From Phytohabitans rumicis (lineage in GTDB: Bacteria; Actinomycetota; Actinomycetes; Mycobacteriales; Micromonosporaceae), in contig NZ_BLPG01000001.1 in assembly GCF_011764445.1 (NCBI RefSeq), forward strand, positions 1,488,001 to 1,552,000: 64,000 nucleotides of DNA, in the 5' to 3' direction. Every line of letters starts with the position of its first letter. Position 1 is the first letter of the stretch. This document shows, piece by piece, positions 17,356 through 28,941 of the stretch. The translations under genes were made by a program, and so were the position numbers. The notes under the pieces are model-generated. The model made no database searches. It had not been told where the DNA came from and saw only the letters and a list, made by a program, of their open reading frames with translations.

Positions 17356-17359
<4 letters not shown>
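16481..17359 (+). CDS. ABC permease, DppC/OppC type
   Basis: Second membrane subunit (292 aa). A longer cytoplasmic N-terminus and first TM (LVLATAFVSLVVVSAVFPSWF) precede the family loop HWFGTDELGRDLFSRVLHGS. The EAA motif is LPYVEAARTGGASWPRVLVRHILPN, and ALSFLGFGAPPPAAEWGTLI is the usual C-terminal signature. GGAGG (16472-16476) precedes ATG 16481. It overlaps the ATPase gene by ATGA. Confidence 0.93.
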
Positions 17360-18986
<1,627 letters not shown>

Positions 18987-18990
<4 letters not shown>

Positions 18991-19974
18991 GCCGCCGCTA
19001 CGTCGTCATCGGGGCGGGCGCCGTCGGCGCCCTGCTCGCCGCCCAGTTCGAGCTGGCCGGCATCCCCGCCGTGCTCGTCGCCCGCGGCCCACACCTGACC
19101 GCGATCCGCGCCGGTGGCCTTCGGGTACGCCGCCCGCACGCCACCCAGACGGTACGGCTGGATGCCGCCGGTGGCCCCGCCGAGGTGCGACTGTCCACGC
19201 GCGACGTTCTCGTGCTGGCGACTAAGGCGCAGGACGTCGAGGGTGCACTGGCGCAGTGGGCCTGGCAGCCCTTGGCCGATAGTGATGGCCTCGCCGCCGA
19301 CCTGCCTATCCTCACCGTCCAGAACGGCCTGGTCGCCGAGGAGCTCGCGCTGCGCCGCTTCGCCCGGGTCTACGGCGTGACCATCGGCATCGCGGCCAGC
19401 TATCTGACCCCCGGCGAGGTGGTTAGCCCGTCATACCCCCTGATCGGCGTCGCCTGGCTCGGCCGCTATCCAGACCGGGCCGACCCGGACCAGGAGGAGT
19501 ACGTGCGCGACCTGACCCAGGCCGGCTACGGCGTACACAGCGTCCGGGACATCTCCGCGTGGAAGGCGCGCAAGCTACTCGGCAACGTCCGCAATGGACT
19601 CGACCTGCTCGACGGCACCCCCGAGGAGAAGGCGCGGGCCGCCGAGCTGCTGGCCGCGGAGGCCACCGCCGCGTACGCCGCCGCCGGGATCGTCCCCGCC
19701 GGTGGCGCGGACGCCCTGCGCGGCGGCCGGTTCCGGCTGACCGTCGAGCCGGTGCCCGGGCACACGCCGGGCCGGGCGTCCACCTGGCAGAGCGTCGCCC
19801 GCGGGGTGTCGAGCGAGGTCGACCATCTCAACGGCGAGATCGTGCGGCTGGGCCGCCGGTACGGGGTTCCGACACCGCTGAACGAACGCCTGCAGCGACT
19901 GCTGGGCGCCCAGGCGGTGGCCGGCGACCCGCCCGGCACGCACCGGGTGGCGGATCTGCTCGGGGTGAACGCGG

Positions 19975-19982
<8 letters not shown>
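18987..19982 (+). CDS. Ketopantoate-reductase-family dehydrogenase (PanE/ApbA-like)
   Basis: NAD(P)-dependent dehydrogenase (331 aa). The Rossmann loop YVVIGAGAVGALLAAQFELAG opens the protein. DVLVLATKAQDVEGAL and ILTVQNGLVAEE are the substrate-pocket regions, and the catalytic lysine region of the family (SAWKARKLLGNVRNGL) is present. A true biosynthetic PanE usually sits with other pantothenate genes; here it is inside a sulfur-compound operon, so reduction or oxidation of a released keto acid or aldehyde is more likely. GTG start; 4-bp overlap upstream and 8-bp overlap downstream. Confidence 0.85.
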
Positions 19983-21252
<1,270 letters not shown>

Positions 21253-21253
21253 C

Positions 21254-22438
21254 ATGACCGTCCTGATCACCGCCGACGAGGTCGCCGCGCGCCCCGACGT
21301 ACGGCTGCTGGACGTACGCTGGCGCCTCGGCGGGCCGCCCGGGCGCGGGGAGTACCGCGCCGGCCACATCCCCGGCGCCGTCTACGTCGATCTCGACACC
21401 GAGCTCGCCGCGCCGGCGGCCGACGGGCTGGGCCGGCACCCGCTGCCCGACCCGGCCAGCCTGGAGGCCGCCGCCCGGTCCTGGGGCATCCGGGCCGGCG
21501 ACACCGTGGTGGCGTACGACGACAACGGCAACCTCGCCGCGGCCCGCGCGTGGTGGCTGCTGCGCTGGGCCGGGCTGGCCGACGTGCGGCTGCTCGACGG
21601 CGGGCTGGCCGCCTGGCGTGCCGCCGGGCACCCGGTCGCCACCGGCGACGAGTACGCCGAGCCGGGCGACGTCGAGCTCAGCCCCGCGCGGCTGCCGTCG
21701 GTCGGGCCGGACGGCGCGGCCCGGCTGGTCGCCGACGGCGGTCTGTTGTTGGACGCGCGGGCCGGCGAGCGCTACCGCGGCGAGGTGGCGTCGATCGACC
21801 CCAAGCCCGGTCACATCCCCGGCGCGGTGAGCGCACCCACCGCCGACAACCTCAACGCCGACGGCACCTTCCGTACCCCGCGGGAGCTGGCCGAGCGGTT
21901 CGCCACGCTGGGCGTCGAGCCGGGCCGGCCGGTGGGTGTCTACTGCGGATCCGGCGTCACCGCGGCGCACGAGATCGCCGCGCTGACCATCGCCGGCGTG
22001 CCCGACGCCGTCCTCTACCCCGGCTCGTGGTCACAGTGGGCCACGCTGCCGGACCGCCCCATCGCCACCGGTCCCAACCCATCAGGAGCTACGGTGTCCA
22101 ACCCGCCCACACCCCAACTCATCTCCCCCGCCAACGCCGGCGAGCGCGTCGCGGACGGCGCCCTCCTCGTCGACGTACGCAGCGCACCCCGCCGCGAGGC
22201 GGACGGCGCCATCCCTGGCGCGGTCATCGCCGACCGCAACGACCTCAAGGCCGTGTTCGGCCTCGTCTCGGTGGACACCCCGATCGTGGTGGTCTGCGGC
22301 TCCGTCGACGGTTCCCGACCCGTTGCCGAAGCCCTGGTCACCGACGGCTTCGTGAACGTCGCCCACGTGGAGGGCGGCTTCGCGCGGTGGCGCGACGCCG
22401 GCCTCCCCGTCGAGGCGACGGCAACCCCGGCTGACTGA
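21254..22438 (+). CDS. Three-domain rhodanese-type sulfurtransferase
   Basis: Sulfurtransferase (394 aa). Domain 1 (residues about 1-125) is the inactive N-terminal rhodanese domain of thiosulfate sulfurtransferases (AYDDNGNLAAARAWWLLRW, no active-site Cys). Domain 2 (about 140-275) has the active loop VYCGSGVTAAHE. This SseA-like pair is normally the whole protein (about 280 aa). A third rhodanese domain (about 285-385) follows after GPNPSGAT, with Cys in VVVCGSVDGSRP. Between them, at 22082-22095, is AGGAG followed by a GTG, as at a gene start, so domain 3 looks like a formerly separate gene fused by stop loss, or is also made separately. Likely role: handling sulfane sulfur or thiosulfate. 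Confidence 0.9.
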   Translation: MTVLITADEVAARPDVRLLDVRWRLGGPPGRGEYRAGHIPGAVYVDLDTELAAPAADGLGRHPLPDPASLEAAARSWGIRAGDTVVAYDDNGNLAAARAWWLLRWAGLADVRLLDGGLAAWRAAGHPVATGDEYAEPGDVELSPARLPSVGPDGAARLVADGGLLLDARAGERYRGEVASIDPKPGHIPGAVSAPTADNLNADGTFRTPRELAERFATLGVEPGRPVGVYCGSGVTAAHEIAALTIAGVPDAVLYPGSWSQWATLPDRPIATGPNPSGATVSNPPTPQLISPANAGERVADGALLVDVRSAPRREADGAIPGAVIADRNDLKAVFGLVSVDTPIVVVCGSVDGSRPVAEALVTDGFVNVAHVEGGFARWRDAGLPVEATATPAD

Positions 22439-22480
22439 GTGACGGCGCCGGCGGGCGCCGCAAAAGGACGGAGAAGCGTG

Positions 22481-23005
22481 ATGACGATCGCCCCGGACCG
22501 CACCGACCAGGCCACCGCATCCATCGAGCCCGACCTGTTCCGCGCGCTGCTGCGCCGGCAAGCCGCGTCGGTCGTGGTCGTCACGGCGGACGCCAATCCG
22601 CCGGTCGGCTTTACCGCGACCTCGTTCACCTCCGTCTCGCTGCGCCCGCCGCTGGTCTCCTTCTGCCTCGACCGGTCGTCGTCGAGTTGGCCGGCCGTGG
22701 AGGCGGCCCACCACGTCGGCGTGCACATCCTCAACCAGCGGCAGGAGCATGTGGCCCGCCGGTTCGCCACGAAAGGCATCGACCGATTCGCCGGTGACCT
22801 GTCGTGGCGCCGCGGGCCACATGGCGTCGCGCTGCTGACCGATCCGCTGGCCTGGCTGGTGTGCCGGGTGGTCAACCGGCTCAACGCCGGCGATCACACG
22901 ATCGTGCTGGGCGAGCCGGTGGCGGGTGACCACCTCGACGAAGCCCACCCGCCGCTGATGTACCACATGGGCGGCTACCTGACCGTCCCGCACCACGGCG
23001 GCTGA
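22481..23005 (+). CDS. Flavin reductase domain protein (FMN reductase partner)
   Basis: Flavin_reduct-domain protein (174 aa), a split-barrel NAD(P)H:FMN oxidoreductase of the HpaC/SnaC type that feeds FMNH2 to two-component monooxygenases. It shows ASVVVVTADANPPVGFTATSFTSVSLRPPLVSFC, HILNQRQEHVARRFA and GDHTIVLGEPV, the usual order. ATG 22481 is preceded by GGACGGAG; a GTG at 22439 in frame has weaker support. It is the last gene of the operon that starts with the SsuD-like enzyme and also the likely reductase for the operon at 1877. Confidence 0.9.
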   Translation: MTIAPDRTDQATASIEPDLFRALLRRQAASVVVVTADANPPVGFTATSFTSVSLRPPLVSFCLDRSSSSWPAVEAAHHVGVHILNQRQEHVARRFATKGIDRFAGDLSWRRGPHGVALLTDPLAWLVCRVVNRLNAGDHTIVLGEPVAGDHLDEAHPPLMYHMGGYLTVPHHGG

Positions 23006-23057
23006 CCGCCACGACCTGGCCAGAGCCGTCTCGCTCCCCGGACAAGCGCCGGTCAGG

Positions 23058-23112
23058 TCAAGGGATCAGGACGGTCTTGCCGGGAAGCCGTCCGGCCATG
23101 GCCTGCGCGTAC
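23058..23112 (-). pseudogene. C-terminal tail of an NADP-dependent oxidoreductase
   Basis: On the minus strand the last codons of a quinone-oxidoreductase-like gene are readable: AQAMAGRLPGKTVLIP and a TGA stop at 23058-23060. The similarity ends at about 23112, so the rest of the gene was lost at a recombination junction. This marks the right edge of the sulfur island. Confidence 0.5.
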
Positions 23113-23575
23113 CACCTACATGTCTATCGGCTGTGAATCGTTTGGTCCGATGTTTCGCCAACCGCCTCGACACCGTTCGAGCTGTTGTTCATGGGTTCCC
23201 GGGTGAGCGGCGAAGGTTCACCGACTCCGCCTTGTCCACCGTGCCATCGGCTATTTCGTTGGTCGGGCCTTTCGCCAACCTTGTGGCACGGGGTCGGCGA
23301 GGGTTGAGAGGTCCGGCGTCCCGCACAGATCGCCACGCAAGTCCGACTCGCAAGGCTCGGGCGGAAGCAACGGGGCTGCTGTCGCCGTCGACTGAGGATT
23401 TGCGGATGATCGACGTGCTGCCAGGAGACCGCAAAGTAGGTCCGAGTTTCGGCGACGTCGAGCGTTCGGATCAACCTTGCGGATTTCGATTTCTGCAAGG
23501 TGTCGGCGTGCGGCCGGTCACTATGGGCGGTGGGAATCGACGTCCTACGGCTACCTGCGAACGACAATGATCGGT
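23113..23575. other. Non-coding stretch between sulfur island and small element
   Basis: No recognisable gene on either strand. ORFs here have no Shine-Dalgarno, no family motifs and codon usage unlike the neighbours. A weak resemblance to the island motif (TGTCTATCGG) is seen at 23121-23130. Confidence 0.4.
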
Positions 23576-23931
23576 CTAGAGACGTTTTAGGTTTGGGGTC
23601 AGGCGGCGTCTGGGGTTTGCCCGGACGGACATGCCCCGGCCCGCGTCACCTGCGGACCGCACGCTCCCGCGGGCACCGCGCAGGTCGGCGGCTCGCAAGC
23701 GCTCGCCGAAACCCCCGACCAGCGCTGCCAGCCCCGCGGCACAAGACCCAAGGCCCCATACCTCAGAGGCATATTCATGACTGTGAGGTATACGGCCCAG
23801 AAACCAGCCGTCGGGGTTGGTTGTGGACCGCGCAGGGTGAGGCCGCGGGAGCGACGGTCTGGACTGCGACGAGCGCCGCGGTAGCTCAGAACTCGATCCT
23901 GATTCTGAACCTGACCCCGAAAGGTCTCTAG
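23576..23931. mobile_element. Small inverted-repeat-bounded element (MITE-like)
   Basis: The 356-bp segment begins CTAGAGAC (23576-23583) and ends GTCTCTAG (23924-23931), a perfect 8-bp inverted pair. Inside these, GGGGTCAGG (23595-23603) and CCTGACCCC (23910-23918) form a second perfect 9-bp inverted pair. The four bases outside each end are CGGT on both sides (23572-23575 and 23932-23935 allowing one-base overlap), as expected for a target duplication. No transposase is encoded. The pattern fits a non-autonomous element; no second copy is in the window, so family and mobility are unproven. Confidence 0.45.
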
Positions 23932-24157
23932 CGGTTGCGGTTGTCCACGTTGTCGGCGCGCGTCGCCGGGGTCGATGACATCGGCGACTCGTCCGAAATC
24001 ATGTTGCGGCAGGACGCAAACTAAAGCCGACTTCCGGATCCCTTTCCCCGACCAATCACGGGATGCTTACCCAGCGATACGCGCGGCGTTCGTGCGACGC
24101 CCAGCCGTTGGGGAACTGTGTGGACGCCGGTCGCGCTACAACCTGGCGGGTGACTGG

Positions 24158-27100
24158 ATGCCAGAACAATCATCACATCGGTTCCTCGGAAAGCTTGTCC
24201 TGGCTGGCTCGGCCATCGCGATAGTGGGGCTCGGGACATGGTCGCTCACCCGTGATCTGACGGACGGCGCCGCGTGGGCCGGGGTGGCGGGCCTGTTTTG
24301 CGGCTTCGCGCAAGCGGCCCTGTCCGCCGCCAGTTACCTGCGCCGCAGCGAAGCCTCCTGGCGCGACGCCGAAGGGCTGGCCGACAACCTGGCGCAGATC
24401 GTTCAGGCGGAGTGGCTGGGCGAGGTCGCCGCCCGGCACCTGCGCGATCCGAAGGTACTGCCGCTGTCCTGGACAAGCACGCGTGGTGACCTCGACGAAC
24501 GCCCACACCGGGTCGTACGGGACCGGCTGGCCGGGCGGATGGACGGTCGCTTCGACGACGTTGTCGTCCAACTCGCCGACGGATACCGACGCATACCCAG
24601 CGGCCGGTTGGTGATCGTCGGCGAGCCCGGCGCGGGCAAGACCGTCCTGGCCATGCTGCTCACGCTGGGCCTGCTGAAGGCACGAGCCAGCGGCGCGCCG
24701 GTACCGGTGCTGCTGGCAGCCTCGTCGTGGGATCCGGTCCGCGAGGGTCTCGACGACTGGGTGGTACGCACGTTGGCCGACTCCTACTACGCCGGCCGGT
24801 CGGTCGGAGATCCCACGCCGGTTGCTTGACCATCGGCTCCTGATGCCAGTGCTGGACGGACTCGACGAGATACCCGAGTCGGCCCGCCGCGGCGCGGTCC
24901 GCGCGCTCAACCACGCCATCGGTGCCGACCACCCGATCGTGGTGACGTGCCGCACCGCCGAGTACGCCGACGTGATCACCGATGGCGCGCCCACCCTGCA
25001 CCGGGCGCCGGTTGTACAGATCGTGCCGGTGCCCGCGGCCGATGTCATCGGGTACCTGTCCCAGGTCGACTGGCCCGACGGCACCGCGTGGGAAGCCGTC
25101 TACGCCGACGTGCGAGCCCAGCCGCAGGGTCCGGTGGCCTCGGCGTTGTCCACCCCGCTGATGCTCGCCCTCGCGCGCATGGTCTATCAGCGCCTCGGCG
25201 GGGACCCCGGCGACCTGCTGGACGCCACCCGGTTCGACTGTCGTCACGCGGTGGAGGACCACCTCACCGACCGGGTCATCGATGCCGCGTACGCCCCGGA
25301 TCGCCTGCCCTCCGGCAACCCGGTGCACCAGACACCTGCTCGGTGGACAGCGCGGCAGGCGCGGCCCTGGCTGACCTTCCTGGCCATCTACCTGCATCGC
25401 TACCGCGAACGTGACCTGGCCTGGTGGCGGCTCAGCCAACGACTGCTCTCACCCTGGGTCGCCCCCGGCATCGGCATCGGCGGAGGCATCGCGCTGATGA
25501 GTGGGATCTCAGCCGGGATCGCCGCCGCGAACACCAACGCGAACACCGAAGACGCCATCCCGCTGGATGAAGCGCTGACCGTCGCAGCCGCTGTCGGCGG
25601 CACGTTCACCATCTTCGCGATCGTGATCTGGTACGCGGGAGCCGGTCGGGCACCAGGACGGCTGTCGTTCGCGATCCGCGGCTCGCTGGGCCGGCTACGC
25701 CGCGGGTTCGCGACCGGCGCGGCGCTGATCGCTGTCCCCGCCGTGCCCGTCCTGCTCGTGGCCGCAGGTGCCATCCAGGTCAGCGACGGATGGTCCTTCA
25801 CCGTCATCCAGACCTACATCGAGGCGCTCGCTGCCGTGACCGCCCTCGCCGTCGTGGTCGCGGTGGCCCTGGCCGTACACAACTGGCTTGATGCCCCGCC
25901 AACAAGTGCGGCGCAGGCCAGCCCCGAGGGCTTCCTGCGGCAGGACCGTCGATCCTCCTGGGTGGCGGCGGCGGTCGGGGAGCGGTCGTGGCTGTTCTCA
26001 CGGCTCCGGCGCTCGCCGCCGCCCTGATCCTCGGCAGCCTGTCCAGTCAATGGCTCACCGGCTGGCCTGGATGGCCCGGCAACCCCGACGTGTCCGCGAC
26101 CGTCTCGACCCGCTGGTGGGCGGACACCGACACGGACACAACCCTGCCCACCCCGGACGGCAGCGTGAAACTGATGATCATCGGTGCGGCGTGCGTCGTC
26201 CCCGGGCTGATCTTCGCGCTGCTGGCCCTGCTCACTCGGGCGTGGCCACGGTTCACGCTCACCCGGGTGCTGCTGGCCGGACAGGGTCGCCTACCGCTGC
26301 GCCTGCTCAGCTTCCTCGCCGACGCCAGGGACCGACAGCTGCTTCGCCAGTCCGGCGGCGCATACCAGTTCCGGCACGTCCGCCTGCAGGAACGCCTCGC
26401 CGACCAAAGCACCGCGACCCCTGACATCCCCGGCCGGGCCACGCCCGCGACACCCGGGTCCGATCGGCGCAGATACCGCCGGCCGATCGTGGCGGCGACC
26501 GCGACCGCGGTCGCCCTGACAGCCTCGATCGTTGGTGTCATCCACCTTCCGCGAGACACCGCACGGGCCACCTTGACCGATCGCCCCGCAATCGTGACCG
26601 ACGTGGCGTTCAGCCCTGACGGGCAGACCGTGGCCACCGCCAGCGACGACGGCACCGTAAGACTCTGGAACACCGCCACCGGCCGCCCCATCGGCGAGCC
26701 CATGACCAGCCACGGCGAGGAAGAAGCGTCCTACGTGATGTTCAGCCCTGACGGACAGACCTTGGCAGTCGGCGGCGACAGCGACGATCACGGCACCGCA
26801 TGGCTGTGGAACGTCGCCACCGGTCGGCGCATCGCCACCCTGAAGGGCTACTGGGCATTCAACCCACACGGACAAAACGCTGCCTCCGCCAGCGACGACG
26901 GCGCCATACAGCTGTGGAATACCGTAACCGGCGAGTTGATCACGACCATGGCCGGCCACACCGACCGCGTGGACCGCGTCGGATTCAGCCCTGACGGACA
27001 GCTCCTGGCAGTCGGCGACAGCGCCGTCGATCACGACACGGCACGGCTGTGGAACGTCGCCACCGGCCACCTCATCGCCACCCTCACCCGCAGCCTCAGC

Positions 27101-27772
27101 ACCCCGCCGCCCGGCGACTACTTCGCCGGTCACAACTGGGAGTTCAGCTCCGACGGGCGGACGATCACCACCCTCGGCGGCGACGGCACCGTACGCCTCT
27201 GGAACACCGCCACCGGACGGCTCGTCACAACGCTGAACGGCAACACCGCCGACGCGGACGATGCGGTGCTGGCTCCGGGCGGGCAGACCGTCGCCGTCTT
27301 CGGCGCTGACCGAGTGGTCCGACTGTGGAATATCGCCGCCGGACAACGCATCACGAGCCTGGCCTACGAGCTCCCCTCGTTCGTGGGTACCGGCGTCGAC
27401 TACATCGACGGCCAGACATACACCAGCGCTGTGGTGTTCGGCCCCGACGGGCGGACCCTCGCCGCCGAGGACTGCGGCGGGTTCCGGCTGTGGAACATCG
27501 CCACCGGCAAGCCCGTCATCGCCCAGCAGGAACCCTGCCTTGGCACCAACACCGTGACCGTGTGGTTCAACCCCGACGGGCGAACACTGGCCACCACCAG
27601 CGACGACGGCACCGTACGCCTCTGGAACACCGCCACCGGTCACCCCATCGGCGAACCCCTGACCGGCCACACCACCACCGTGACCACCGTGGTGTTCAGC
27701 CCCGACGGGCAGACCGCGGCCACCGCCAGCCACGACGGCACCGCACGACTGTGGGACATCCAGACCCGATAG
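24158..27772 (+). pseudogene. Membrane NACHT-type STAND NTPase with WD40 repeats, frameshifted twice
   Basis: About 1,200 codons that read as one protein after two corrections. Part 1: two N-terminal TM segments (LVLAGSAIAIVGLGTWSL, then AGVAGLFCGFAQAALSAASYL) and Walker A GEPGAGKT (around 24630). Part 2: Walker B-like LLMPVLDGLDE, the NACHT helical part and further TM segments. Part 3: nine WD40 repeats of the FSPDGQTVATASDDGTVRLWN type forming a beta-propeller. The first break is a CGGTCGGT tandem duplication at 24797-24804; removing four bases restores the frame. The second is one G short at 25977-25980. STAND NTPases sense ligands through their repeats and act in signalling or antiphage defence. 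ATG 24158 lacks a strong Shine-Dalgarno. Confidence 0.8.
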
Positions 27773-27978
27773 CAGCCCAACCCCTCCGGCCAAACGGCGC
27801 GCTCGGTCTGAGCTCCGCAGATCTAAGCGCGGCCGTCTACTCAGATGGCGTACCTCACCCCTCACGACCTCAGCGGAGGAGCCGTCTGATCCGTAATGGA
27901 TGCAACATGCCCTGAGCCGCCCCCCACGCACACCTCGCGGTCGGCACCGCCAACCAGTGCGACCCACCGCTATGATCC

Positions 27979-28389
27979 GTGATCGTGACCAACCCTCAAG
28001 GCGGACACCTGCGCATTCTCACGAAGTATCACTGGATGGCGTTCATGCTGGCGTTGTTCGCGCCCAAGGCCGTCATCAACGGACACACGATCGCCCTCAA
28101 GTGGGGAGAGAACGTAATCCCCATCCTGTTGAGCACCCACCAGGTCGAGATCTTCGTGCCTTACCTGTGGAAGTTTGGTTCGGCCACGATCGCCGTCGAC
28201 AACACCCAATATGCGCCGACAATCCACTACTCCGCACCGGTTTGGGCGTTCGGCGGCGGCGCGATCGGATTCGAGCCGCAGAAGCACCCAGGTCTGACCG
28301 CTGCCTACATCCTGTATGGCGTACTCGCGGCCGTCATCGTGCTGTGCTGCTGCGGTTCCTTCCTGCTCAGCCTCGCAGACAACAGCTGA
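27979..28389 (+). CDS. Hypothetical protein with C-terminal membrane anchor
   Basis: 136 aa, function unknown. The N-terminal part (TKYHWMAFMLALFAPKAVINGH, then IALKWGENVIPILLSTHQVEIFVPYLW) looks like a small beta-rich domain also seen in other actinobacterial hypothetical proteins, where a central WGEN motif precedes a VxVxFPY strand. A C-terminal TM segment (AAYILYGVLAAVIVLCCCGSFLLSLA) contains three consecutive cysteines. GTG 27979 or GTG 27985 could start it; neither has a strong Shine-Dalgarno. Confidence 0.65.
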   Translation: MIVTNPQGGHLRILTKYHWMAFMLALFAPKAVINGHTIALKWGENVIPILLSTHQVEIFVPYLWKFGSATIAVDNTQYAPTIHYSAPVWAFGGGAIGFEPQKHPGLTAAYILYGVLAAVIVLCCCGSFLLSLADNS

Positions 28390-28413
28390 CACCTGGAGAG
28401 GTCCTGTGTGGCC

Positions 28414-28862
28414 CTTCAGTGACCGGCCTTCCACCTTGTCGACGTCGTGGCTGACGATTCGCCGGTTCCGCTTGACGATCCTGCCGTCGATGAGGACGGT
28501 GTCGATGTTCGCCGGGGTCGCGGAACGGACGAGGGTGGACTCCAGATCGCCGATGGGTGTGATGTTGATGTCGTCGGCGCGGATCAGAGGGATGTCCGCG
28601 CGTTTGCCGGGGTGATAGAGCTGGTTGCCGCGTCGAGGCCGAGGGCGCGTGCTCCGTTGATGGTGGCCATTTCGATGACCTGCCGGAATACGACGGCAGG
28701 CAGGTTGGCCGTGTCCGTCCCGAGGTAAGGGAGGCCGAGGTTCCAGGCCACGTTCATCGACTCGAACATGTTGATCGGGGCGAGGGAGGTGGCGTCGAAG
28801 GAGAGTGAGATGGTGACGCCGGCGGCGAGCATGCGCAGCAGTTGGCCGTGGAAGCCACCGGC
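28414..28862 (-). pseudogene. Remnant of an amidohydrolase (ATZ/TRZ-like)
   Basis: C-terminal third of a metal-dependent amidohydrolase: GVTISLSFDATSLAPINMFESMNV, then VIEMATINGARALGLD, then the family tail HPGKRADIPLIRADDINITP and DTVLIDGRIVKR. Between the two halves the frame breaks near 28607; one more C there (GCC to GCCC on the plus strand) would restore ITPGKRAD. Both ends are missing: no start or metal-binding N-terminus remains, and no natural stop is reached before about 28400. It is a dead fragment left by recombination between the NACHT region and the MMPL gene. Confidence 0.7.
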
Positions 28863-28941
28863 GGCTGCGGACGGGTGGGGCCGCCACCGTCGGTGGACGG
28901 CCGGACGGCGGCGGCCCCATGGGGAGGGGGAACGAGCCCGG

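Noticed and set aside
23133..23931. ORFs in the 23.1-23.9 kb gap
   Set aside because: No Shine-Dalgarno, no motif, atypical composition; part lies in the inverted-repeat-bounded element.
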